A stretch of 46,269 bases of DNA from Tritrichomonas foetus (Eukaryota > Parabasalia > Tritrichomonadida > Tritrichomonadidae), in the NCBI GenBank assembly GCA_001839685.1, contig MLAK01000619.1, positions 13,428 to 59,696 on the forward strand, read 5' to 3'. The notes beneath the pieces are model-generated. The model did not search any database. It was given only the letters and a program-made list of their open reading frames with translations, and was not told where the DNA came from. Positions within the stretch are counted from its first letter, which is position 1; each line of letters opens with the position of its first letter. The position numbers and the translations under genes were made by a program. This document shows positions 39,701 through 46,269 of the stretch, piece after piece.

Positions 39701-40582
39701 AACCAAGCAATTTGGAATTTCCCTTAATTGTGACCTTTTAATGAATCCATAACATTTTAAGATGCATGGATGATGAATATTTTGATAGGCTGTTTTTTCT
39801 CGAATAAATTGAGTTCTTGCTTGATTAGCAAAAGATTTAATTGCATATAAATTTCCGCTAGAACGATGCATAAAAAGTCCAACTGAACCATAAGCGCCTT
39901 TTCCAAGAAGTCTCAATTCAACAAAATTATCTGCTTTTAATTCAGGCATAGGATTTTCCAATTTTCCCAATTCTTTTTCGAAAAATGAAGGATCCGAAAA
40001 ATCAGATGTATGAAAAAACCATCGTCGAATCATAAAAATAAGTGCAGGATTAATGCTTGCTTTCAAAAACATACCAAGAGAATTAATTTCTGTTTGAGGA
40101 GGTAATTTTACATAATGAAAGTAATAATTTGATATTTTTCTTAATTCATTCGATATATCTTTTTGACCATTTGTCGTTGGCATTCGAAAAGAATCAATAT
40201 CATTTACAATTGTTGTCATTTTATCGATATCATTTTGATTAGTTGGTATTAAATAATGTGGCTGAAATAATTGGAAAATGTCATTCAGCTTTGTATCATC
40301 AAAAGAATCGAATTTAATCACAGCACATAAGTTTTCTGAACAAAAACTTAAAAAATTGGTATTTGTTTCTGGAATTGTGTGAAATGTATATGTAATTAAT
40401 GGGCTCAGTTTTGTATTGAATAAAAAAGATGTTTCTAATTTGGGATCAAATTCGGGATCATCAATATTGGTCAGTAAACATTGCACTTTAAAATTATGAT
40501 AGAATTCAATGTTAACAAGCGAGTTTGTTGGAAATGATTGCTCAAAATTAACAGGTTGTGCGAAAATCTTGATGGGATCCAT
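36740..40582 (-). CDS. Protein kinase fused to 16 Sel1 repeats and a C-terminal UBR-box zinc finger
   Basis: A 1280-residue protein. After a 220-residue N-terminal region without recognised domain comes a kinase domain at about 222-460: glycine loop GKGAYGSV (227-234), Lys249 of AIK, catalytic HRDIKPAN (339-346, Asp341), Asp359 in a DFD motif instead of DFG, SPE at 383-385 in place of APE, and Asp398. All residues needed for phosphotransfer appear present. Residues 517-1205 hold 16 Sel1-type repeats (pattern A-x3-LG-x2-Y-x2-G-x-GV-x2-D-x2-KA), interrupted by acidic insertions in repeats 7 and 14. The last 67 residues form a UBR-box-like finger: Cys1214, CETC (1231-1234), CDFC (1243-1246), CHQGH (1250-1254), CICDCG (1265-1270), then Cys1276 and His1278-His1279. 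The layout suggests a scaffolded kinase that recognises substrate N-termini. It overlaps the decayed BTB gene at its 3' end. Confidence 0.92.
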   Translation of the reverse strand: MDPIKIFAQPVNFEQSFPTNSLVNIEFYHNFKVQCLLTNIDDPEFDPKLETSFLFNTKLSPLITYTFHTIPETNTNFLSFCSENLCAVIKFDSFDDTKLNDIFQLFQPHYLIPTNQNDIDKMTTIVNDIDSFRMPTTNGQKDISNELRKISNYYFHYVKLPPQTEINSLGMFLKASINPALIFMIRRWFFHTSDFSDPSFFEKELGKLENPMPELKADNFVELRLLGKGAYGSVGLFMHRSSGNLYAIKSFANQARTQFIREKTAYQNIHHPCILKCYGFIKRSQLREIPNCLVLEFMSNGTVGDIIKEEQQLNDNLRTKIALQVLYGIDFLHSNGVMHRDIKPANILVDHDLNSYISDFDSAREYLSGNNKTRNVGTLIYMSPEEVSGDQNYSFQTDLYSFGIFLYELATGHLPIANISMSETLERISSGKLPPLSPEYGKISQVYRMCTSKEIQNRTGSFYLVYRMKNKQLFFNGANINQMNSLISELSEKRGKDFDRGDVRYITDQANNNNLVCLFYLGLMYEEGVGVEQDINKAIENYKKGADLGDSYSQSNLGYLYFNGKGVPKDFEKALQLIKSAANEGNSIAMKNLGLIYYQGEAVPVDYKQSFDWFLQSASLGNVDAMYYTAKMYYTGEGIIQNIEEAVNWFQKAAENGNSLAQTSLAAMYVKGEFVEQNYDMAIDLYKKAADQNNTEAMRNLSLLYLDGRGIEMFNMELAEKYLTLASEEDDVEAMFLLAKLLYKGLPETINDSIKDNELSKVNNEHEHENVNVQENVISQDVPKALALFERASSLGKIEASFFAGLIYDQGGNGVKKDPKKAFVYYSKCAESGDQTCERIIALMLLEGRGVSKDPKKAYPLLLKASEKGDQYALNALGMMYFKGDGVEFDAVKAYEYFTAAANKGNDNAKYHLGMMYCQGIGVEYNFDLAKDFFQMSAEKGNCDAINALGELYKYGLGVPQSTEKAISLFHQASESNNAKAFFNLAQIYESGSGFEKNSQKAIEYYEKSAEAGYAQADFHLGLLYEVGKGVEINYEIAAQHYKKAFQNCDSSDSGIRGSSAFRGSRLILKKYEKIRKERKPTNQNIQNEKEETNEKEETNEKEEIIESVKMMKLAAESGNAAAIFEIGRIYYEGILVPRDLEKATNYFLEAANYNIGSAHFYLGKMHEGGEGFSQDLESAISFYRRAAELYCPEAEERLKELSPEQPIMIMKSCTRELFPNQYIKQHLFECETCGLVGNFSLCDFCARYCHQGHELIDIGDDDQCICDCGTNGSTCRHHL
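37271..37324 (-). repeat. Three copies of an 18-base repeat inside the kinase-Sel1 gene
   Basis: Three tandem 18-base units encode a repeated acidic/basic hexapeptide (NEKEET three times, the last copy altered) in the insertion between Sel1 repeats 14 and 15. Unit length is a multiple of three, so copy-number change would not break the frame. Confidence 0.9.
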
Positions 40583-41313
40583 TTTCTTGAAAATCTTATG
40601 CTTTCAAAATTTTGAATGCTTTTTTGAATGGAAGTCACCAGATTTGAGGAGGGGATTGATTCACGTTTAATTTATATTTCATTTCTTATCGTGATGGTGA
40701 AATATATGTCCAAAAAAATAATCTAATAATTGAAAATATCTTCGCTCCTTGTAGAAATTTCTAGTACTTAATTGGTTATAATATTATAAAATTTGTAATT
40801 CTAGTAATATTAATGGTTATATCGTGTGAACTAAAAACTTAGACAAAAACGTTCTTTCGATGATTCTCAGGTTGAGCGAATATGACTTTTCCTTTTGACT
40901 TTAATTGAATGAAAAATTGATATTTACGAGAAAAATAATTAGTTTATCTTCTCTGAGAATGAAGCGGAAAGTAGACAAAAAAAAAAAAAAAAAAAAAGAA
41001 ATAAAAACTTACGCATGCAATCGAACCATCATAAAAAATGAAGAAAGATTTTTTCCATGAGGAAGCCATCAAAAACAGAGCTGAGAACAATCTCTGACAA
41101 TAGAAATATTATAAGAATTGAGACTTGAAAAGAATTTGAAAAGTTTATTCTAATCGCAAAATATTAGCTGAGCAAGTTTATAAGCTTATGAAATTAATCC
41201 CAGATATTGTTCATAAGTGATTAACATTGAATATGATTACTTTTTCATGAAATTCGACTAAAAATATCAAAATAAAAATATGTTATCATTTCAGGATGTT
41301 TAAGAAGTAAAAT
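40583..41313. other. Intergenic region with a 22-A run
   Basis: AT-rich spacer of about 730 bases upstream of the kinase-Sel1 gene and downstream of the EF-hand gene. A run of 22 A lies at 40977-40998. No gene or relic is recognised. Confidence 0.7.
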
Positions 41314-41760
41314 TTAGAAGTCAAGCATAACCTTGACAAAATCTTCATATTTAACGCAGCCTTGTTTATCTATTTGTGCTTGTCCAAGTAATTCATTAAT
41401 TTGATCTTCTGTAAACGGCTGTTTCAAATTGCGAAGGATGTCGCGAATCACTTCTGTCTTGAGTTTTCCGGATCCTGTCTTATCGAAAACGCGGAAGGCG
41501 TCAACTAATTCTTGTTCTGGATCACATTCACGTGCATGACGGTAAACGATATACATGAAAGAATTGAAATCAAATGTTGGGCCATCGATATCTTCCTGCA
41601 TATCTTCGACTTCTTCTGGCAATGGGTTAAATCCGACAGCACGGAGTAATTTTCCGAGCTCACTTGTTTCAACAAGATCATCACGATTCTCATCGAATGC
41701 ATCAAATGCATTTTTGAAGTTTTCTCGGTCTTCTGGGGCGAAAAGAGGTTGCTCAGACAT
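41314..41760 (-). CDS. Calmodulin-like EF-hand protein
   Basis: A 148-residue protein of calmodulin length and layout (two EF-hand pairs joined by a helix). EF-hand 1, loop Asp23 to Glu34 (D-x-N-x-D ... E), has the normal calcium ligands. Loop 2 (around DGPTFDFNSF) is degenerate. Loop 3 (DKTGSGKLKTEV) has Val at the twelfth position where Glu is needed. Loop 4 (around DKQGCVKYED) lacks the first Asp. So probably only one site binds calcium well, as in myosin light chains and some regulatory light-chain-like proteins. It could act as a calmodulin-like adaptor or a light chain of a motor protein. The stop is part of TAAA. Confidence 0.88.
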   Translation of the reverse strand: MSEQPLFAPEDRENFKNAFDAFDENRDDLVETSELGKLLRAVGFNPLPEEVEDMQEDIDGPTFDFNSFMYIVYRHARECDPEQELVDAFRVFDKTGSGKLKTEVIRDILRNLKQPFTEDQINELLGQAQIDKQGCVKYEDFVKVMLDF

Positions 41761-42090
41761 TTGCTGGAAAGTTTAGATAATAAACGGCTTACTTTATTTA
41801 TAAACGTTCATTTTCAAAAAGACAAAAAGATTTTGAAAAACGACCGTTAAAGTTTTCAAAGTATTCAAGCCATATAAAGGCATAAGAATATGATATCATA
41901 ATTTATGATAATGGATAGTGAAGGGCAATTCTCTTCTGGATCATGGTTGTAATAGAAATTCTAAATCTCGCCATAATTTATTTCTCATTAGAAAAAATAA
42001 AAAAAAAACGAAATCAAGATGTTGGCCAAATTAGTAGTGAAAAAAATGTGATAGATATTGAGAGAAAGTGGTTACATTAAAACCAAATCG
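41761..42090. other. Divergent intergenic region
   Basis: A 330-base stretch between the EF-hand gene (minus) and the VPS9-like gene (plus), so it must hold both promoters. No TCAYTW motif lies close to either ATG. Confidence 0.6.
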
Positions 42091-43470
42091 ATGTCAAGTG
42101 TGCCTGATCTTCATGTCCTTGAAAGATTTGAAAATTGGAAATCCTACATCGAAGACGTTTTACCACACATGTCTTTCCGCTATCCTCTCCATCATGAAGA
42201 AACGAACAATGAAAAAAAACTTTTCTTCGCCTCCCGAAATAAACAACATCAAGAATACATCAATCGCTTAAACAACCTCGATCGAAAATGTCGGACAGAG
42301 CTCTATATTCAAAACAAGAAACTCCAAAGGGAATCAAATATCACCAAATCTCCATTTCTCGGGTACGACGATCAACGTAATAATCTCAAGAGTCGCATTT
42401 ATATGTTCCTTACAAAAAAAATTGTCAGACTTTCGATGAAATATGCAGAAAATTATTCTGAATTTCTTCGAACAAAAATTCGCCATATTTCACAAATGAT
42501 TCCGCTTTTTGATCGTCAAATAGTTCCTTTACAATGTGTTGCTTCAATTTACGATGAATTTTTTTCATTAGAATTTGATAAAAAAAAATATCACAAAATT
42601 TTAGCGTTATGCACCTACAGAGACTTTATTGGATCACAGCTCAAAGAAGCAACAAAACCAATTTGGGTGAATGATTTTCCAGCATTTCTCTCAAAAATTA
42701 TTGAAGAAGGCAAAAAAATTATTGATCAAGAATTATTTTATTTTGAACCATTGAATTCAGAGATTTCTTTATCGAGATATTTATTCATGCATCATAGTCA
42801 AGAAGGTCGTGCTCTTGATAAATTCATTGCAAGTTCTGCCAGCTCAAAATTTGAGAAATTTTCTGATCGTGTTGTATCTTTTTGTCTAGCGATTGTTCCA
42901 AAAAATCTATCAACTGCCAATCAAGACCAATCAATTGCGCTCCTCTTACTCTATCGTGCATTGATGGATAGAATATACACAACACAAAACACGTATTTTC
43001 ATAGCTCGCCTAACTTTTCTGAATTTTGGAAGTTATCATCAAAACCAATTTCACAGTTTACTATTCCACAAAATATGCTGGTTGTTAATGATCCCCAAGA
43101 GGAGATACGAAAAGTATTTTTAAGAGATCCGATTTTTAATGAAGCATCAAAAATTTTAACATCTGCAATTTTCTGTTCGAGTCCGATAGATATACTCTAT
43201 AAAATTCATATGGGTATGATTGAAATCCACAAGGCTGCAATTTCGAATATAGTAAAAAGAGATCCAACACCAGAAGATTTGAAACAACTTCTTGGGTTTG
43301 ATGATCTGTTTTCTCTCCTCCTGGGAACAATTTTGGCGTCTGATGTGCCTGATGTTACGCAAATCGGAAAAATAATGAAACTGTTTGCACCAAAAGCATG
43401 TCTGTCTCCACTTCTTGAGTACGCAAATGCAAATCTTGAAGCTATAATTCTTCACTTCCAGAAGGATTAA
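42091..43470 (+). CDS. VPS9-domain-like protein, putative Rab5-family exchange factor
   Basis: The first in-frame ATG is at 42091 (459 residues); the frame is open upstream to a TTG at 42058, which I reject. The N-terminal 330 residues are helical with no recognised domain. The last 115 residues match the VPS9 pattern: paired helices around ASKILTSAIFCSSPIDILYK, then LLGFDDLFSLLLGTIL (the position of the DDLFP segment), ASDVPD, and the C-terminal ALSPLLEYA-like turn followed by NANLEAIILHF (corresponding to YxxTxLQAAIxxI). VPS9 domains activate Rab5/Rab21-type GTPases on early endosomes. The acidic Asp that acts in exchange appears kept in GFDDLF. Sequence divergence makes the assignment probable rather than certain. 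Confidence 0.7.
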   Translation: MSSVPDLHVLERFENWKSYIEDVLPHMSFRYPLHHEETNNEKKLFFASRNKQHQEYINRLNNLDRKCRTELYIQNKKLQRESNITKSPFLGYDDQRNNLKSRIYMFLTKKIVRLSMKYAENYSEFLRTKIRHISQMIPLFDRQIVPLQCVASIYDEFFSLEFDKKKYHKILALCTYRDFIGSQLKEATKPIWVNDFPAFLSKIIEEGKKIIDQELFYFEPLNSEISLSRYLFMHHSQEGRALDKFIASSASSKFEKFSDRVVSFCLAIVPKNLSTANQDQSIALLLLYRALMDRIYTTQNTYFHSSPNFSEFWKLSSKPISQFTIPQNMLVVNDPQEEIRKVFLRDPIFNEASKILTSAIFCSSPIDILYKIHMGMIEIHKAAISNIVKRDPTPEDLKQLLGFDDLFSLLLGTILASDVPDVTQIGKIMKLFAPKACLSPLLEYANANLEAIILHFQKD

Positions 43471-43938
43471 ATCTGTTTGTAAAGTTTATTTATAAATCGT
43501 TTTTTATTATTGACCATTTTTTTTTTTTTTTTTTTTAATTTTATTTTTGTTCTTATCTCATCAATAATTTGATAATGTGAATTTAAAATATTTCTGTGAT
43601 GAAAGTCCCAATTTGGTATCAATTTTTTTGAAGAAAACAACTTTACACTTTGGTTCCATTGAATCATGCAGCATTCTAGAGAAGGATCAAAACCAAGTAT
43701 TGTTTAGAATATAATTTGTTTATACATTGACTTTTTTCGCGAATAGTTGCTAATAACAAAATTCCATCTGACTTATAGAAAGAGGGATGGAGAAAAAAGA
43801 ACAAAATGTATTAATGATTTAACATGTGTTTACTCAAGAGAAGTTTTTCAATAAAAAAAAAGAAGTATCTGTATAATTATTTCATGAAATCATTTCAAAA
43901 GAATTTCATTAAAATGTGAGAGAGAGAGGAAAAAATAA
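43471..43938. other. Intergenic region between convergent genes
   Basis: A 468-base spacer with a run of 20 T at 43517-43536, about 45 bases after the VPS9-like stop codon. Nothing else is seen. Confidence 0.7.
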
Positions 43939-45444
43939 TTATTTTCGTGTTACCTTTTCTTTGTAAGCTTCAAACGCAGCTTTATCACATGTTTCTGGTA
44001 AAAAATCCATTTTTCGCAATTTCCTTGCTATTTCCTTGAATGATGGCCTGTCCTCATCATTGTGACTCCAGCACTTGTCAATGAGCGCCTTAAAGTAGTC
44101 AGTTATTGTTCTTTCCGTTAAAGATGGTCGTTTTCCATTTACGACACGAGTAATCAAATCCGGAAGACTTTTTGCTTCACTAAATGCGTATTTGCATGTA
44201 AGCACTTCATAACAAAGTACACCGAATGCATAAACATCAACTTTATTTGAATATTCACGTGATTCAAGTAATTCTGGTGCCATATAAACAGGTGATCCTG
44301 CAGTTTGTGTTTGTCTCATATATTCATGACTTATAATTTTCGAAAGGCCGAAATCACCAACAATTGGCTCAAGATTATCATTTAACATAACATTTGCAGG
44401 TTTTAAATCTCTGTGCACGATATTTACACGGTCATGTAAATAATACATAGCTTCAGCTACTCCATAAAGAATTATATATTTTTGAGTTTCTGTCACTTTT
44501 CGCTTTTTGTCAATCACATCTTGAACTGATCCATTTGACATATAATCAGTTACAATTGATGGATAAGGTGAATTATTACTGGTTTTTAAAGCAAAACCAT
44601 AAAGACCAAGAACAGCATAATGTTTTGCTTTCGCTAAAGATTCAACCTCTCTCAAAAGTGATTTCTGGTCTTCTGCAGTATTTAATCTGACGAGCTCTTT
44701 AATGGCAAATTTCTTGCCTGTTGATTTTTCTGTGGCTAAGTAAACATTACCAAAAGCTCCACTTCCAAGGTTTCCAACTTTTGTGAAATTATCAATCGAA
44801 ACTATTTTATCTGAAATGACAATCATCTTTTGTTGACTATGATGTCTTCTAGAATGTTTCCTTCTCTTCTCACCAGAGTTAGTTTCATCTGAATTGCTTG
44901 GTGATGTGTTTTGATGAGATGATGAATTTTGTGAACTTATTTGGCCAGTGGGAGATGTAGGATTTTGTGAAGTGTTTGGATTCATGTGATCGTCTTGATA
45001 TTGCTGGAATTCATATATTGGCATTTGTGAATTTGTTTCTGTCACTTCTATTTCAATAGAAGGAACAGTAAAATCTAAATTATTAAAAGTTGGATATAAA
45101 GATGCCCTAAAAGTATTTTGGCTATTATTTGGTAGTTCAATATTCATAATTGTTTGCTTTTCGTCGGCAAGTTTATAAAAATCATCCATTTTTGAAAGCT
45201 GCATATTATTATATTTTTGGAACTCGAGAATGTCCGAAAAAACTGAGCTTAATCGTTGTTTATAGATTTCTCGAAACATTTCCTTTTTCTCGACTTTGTA
45301 GGCATGGATAATATTGACCATCGCGTTTTGATAGAAATTGAAGGCTTTCGGCGGATCTGATCGAGTGAAGCATAATGCTTCCTGAATGCATTCTTCTCCT
45401 TTCCCAAAATAATAAGTTGATAAACTTTTGGTTGTTCTATTCAT
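43939..45444 (-). CDS. TKL-like protein kinase with an MIT-like N-terminal domain
   Basis: The first in-frame ATG at 45444 gives 501 residues (a TTG-started extension to 45483 is rejected). Residues about 10-77 form three helices with alternating charged and hydrophobic residues (GKGEECIQEAL, then KAFNFYQNAMVNIIHAYK, then an IYKQRLSSVFSDILEF helix), resembling an MIT (microtubule interacting and trafficking) domain, which binds ESCRT-III tails. A Ser/Asn/Gln-rich linker and a basic patch with RRKHSRRHH (about 194-203) follow. The kinase domain is at about 218-490: glycine loop GSGAFG from Gly227, Lys249, HRDLKPAN (344-351, Asp346), DFG at Asp364, APE in YMAPELL and DVYAFGVLCYE. All catalytic residues are present. 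The style of the C-lobe is TKL-like. Confidence 0.88.
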   Translation of the reverse strand: MNRTTKSLSTYYFGKGEECIQEALCFTRSDPPKAFNFYQNAMVNIIHAYKVEKKEMFREIYKQRLSSVFSDILEFQKYNNMQLSKMDDFYKLADEKQTIMNIELPNNSQNTFRASLYPTFNNLDFTVPSIEIEVTETNSQMPIYEFQQYQDDHMNPNTSQNPTSPTGQISSQNSSSHQNTSPSNSDETNSGEKRRKHSRRHHSQQKMIVISDKIVSIDNFTKVGNLGSGAFGNVYLATEKSTGKKFAIKELVRLNTAEDQKSLLREVESLAKAKHYAVLGLYGFALKTSNNSPYPSIVTDYMSNGSVQDVIDKKRKVTETQKYIILYGVAEAMYYLHDRVNIVHRDLKPANVMLNDNLEPIVGDFGLSKIISHEYMRQTQTAGSPVYMAPELLESREYSNKVDVYAFGVLCYEVLTCKYAFSEAKSLPDLITRVVNGKRPSLTERTITDYFKALIDKCWSHNDEDRPSFKEIARKLRKMDFLPETCDKAAFEAYKEKVTRK

Positions 45445-45521
45445 GCAAAGAAATATTTCTAATACTGTGATAAATACATTCAAAAAGGGAATGTCTAGCT
45501 AACCCAGGGATTATCCCATGG

Positions 45522-45541
45522 AAGGCCAAAATTTTGGCCTT
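45522..45541. repeat. Perfect 20-base palindrome upstream of the MIT-like kinase gene
   Basis: AAGGCCAAAATTTTGGCCTT equals its own reverse complement and lies 78 bases before the ATG at 45444. A smaller inverted repeat, GGGATTATCCC, lies at 45507-45517. Position suggests binding sites for dimeric transcription factors; this is inference. Confidence 0.6.
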
Positions 45542-45824
45542 TATAAGGGCAATTTTCCCTTTTTTTTCCCTTTTCCTGTGGGATGAAATTGAATAAATAG
45601 GTGTTTTCGGCCACATAAAAAGTGGATCTTTTTGAATGATAAAATATATATATTTCAAAGAAAACATGAAATTTTTTTCCTTTTTCCCTTTTTCCCCTCT
45701 TCCTCTTCTTTTCTGTTCTTATTTATATGGAAATTATCCAATTATTGGAATTTTCTATGAGTTACATTTGGTGAATTGATTATTTATAAATGGAATGAGA
45801 TGCATTATTGCAATTAAAAACAAG

Positions 45825-45929
45825 GAAATAATACATAAATGTGATGAAATAATACACAAATATGATGTAATAATACATAAATGTAATGAAATAATACATA
45901 AATATGATAAAATGATTTATAAATTGAAT
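45825..45929. repeat. Minisatellite: five 21-base tandem copies
   Basis: Units start at 45825, 45846, 45867, 45888 and 45909. The first four are near identical (type GAAATAATACATAAATGTGAT, with one to four changes each); the fifth is more diverged. No open frame crosses it. Confidence 0.9.
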
Positions 45930-46230
45930 GAAATATAGCAATAGAAAAAATTAAAAGTAAAATCAAACAATTAGGTAATCATATTTTTAGGAATTTAATG
46001 TTTCATTTTCTACTTGGGAAAACAAAATGAAATTGCAAAGGATAATAAATCACATTACAGATTGCTTTTCAAATATGTAATGCCTGACTTATTCACATTA
46101 GGAAACGTTAGCACATGGACATTTCATAACTGCTTATAATAACTAAAAGAAAAACTGAATTTTGTGATTCCTTACCATTCAAGAGAGAAATTTTTTTCCA
46201 AGTTAATAATAAGAGAGATAAAAAGAAATA

Positions 46231-46268
46231 AGAAATAGAAAGAGCAATAAGAAATAGAAAGAGCAATA
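46231..46268. repeat. Two tandem 19-base copies at the window edge
   Basis: AGAAATAGAAAGAGCAATA occurs at 46231-46249 and again at 46250-46268 without change. A partial copy precedes it at about 46222. The tract probably continues beyond the window. Confidence 0.85.
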
Positions 46269-46269
46269 A

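Larger units (their letters stand above)
45445..46269. other. Repeat-rich intergenic region at the right edge
   Basis: It contains a 20-base perfect palindrome (45522-45541), a tract of five 21-base tandem repeats (45825-45929) and a 19-base direct repeat that reaches the window edge. No gene is recognised. The left part must hold the promoter of the MIT-like kinase gene. Confidence 0.6.

Noticed and set aside
42058..42090. TTG start for the VPS9-like gene
   Set aside because: The first ATG in frame is at 42091; the extra 11 codons lack support.
45445..45483. TTG-started hydrophobic N-terminus for the MIT-like kinase
   Set aside because: It would add an apparent membrane segment, but there is no ATG; the start at 45444 is preferred.
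1..46269. tRNA, rRNA, CRISPR and spliceosomal intron signals
   Set aside because: By eye I found no convincing T-loop/acceptor pairing, rRNA segment, spaced direct repeats or trichomonad-type intron branch/3' splice motif (ACTAACACACAG).

Overview
The window looks like nuclear DNA of a parabasalid flagellate, most likely a Tritrichomonas-type trichomonad. This is an inference. It rests on AT-rich DNA, long uninterrupted genes with no intron visible, the standard code with all three stops, trichomonad-like initiator motifs (TCAYTW) a few bases before some start codons, stops often overlapping a TAAA, and the gene content: an NADP-dependent bacterial-type alcohol dehydrogenase, a kinase with Sel1 repeats, and decayed kinase, ankyrin and BTB/discoidin genes of families that are very large in trichomonads. 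No tRNA, rRNA, CRISPR array or intact mobile element was recognised.

Layout. Bases 1-3228 are almost gene-free, with a possible coding tail at the left edge and a 1.2 kb segment bounded by imperfect inverted repeats (719-1912). 3229-7381 holds three plus-strand genes: alcohol dehydrogenase, a divergent ER Hsp70-like protein and a small TMEM230-like membrane protein. 7382-9673 holds a 77-T homopolymer, a GC-richer patch and a broken kinase gene. 9674-13291 encodes a UBR-type ubiquitin ligase. 14061-16239 (minus) holds a C2-domain gene and a broken ankyrin gene. 16514-17692 (plus) is a secreted GH27 glycosidase. 18033-24214 (minus) holds two importin-beta-like HEAT proteins in tandem. 24412-25707 (plus) is a type II membrane protein, perhaps a glycosyltransferase. 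26743-34362 (minus) is a 2539-residue HECT ubiquitin ligase. 34690-36740 (minus) is a decayed BTBD9-like gene. 36740-40582 (minus) encodes a protein kinase with 16 Sel1 repeats and a C-terminal UBR-box zinc finger. The right end has an EF-hand protein (minus), a VPS9-like Rab activator (plus), an MIT-like/kinase protein (minus) and repeat-rich DNA.

How the genes relate. There is no operon logic; each gene appears to have its own promoter. Three genes concern ubiquitin or degron recognition (UBR ligase, HECT ligase, kinase-Sel1-UBR protein). Others serve nuclear transport, endosomal signalling, ER folding, sugar degradation and fermentation. The most unusual item is the kinase-Sel1-UBR-box fusion, whose architecture suggests recognition of protein N-termini coupled to phosphorylation. 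Three decayed family members lie in the gaps between intact genes. Several long frames begin with TTG; in those cases I moved the start to the first in-frame ATG.
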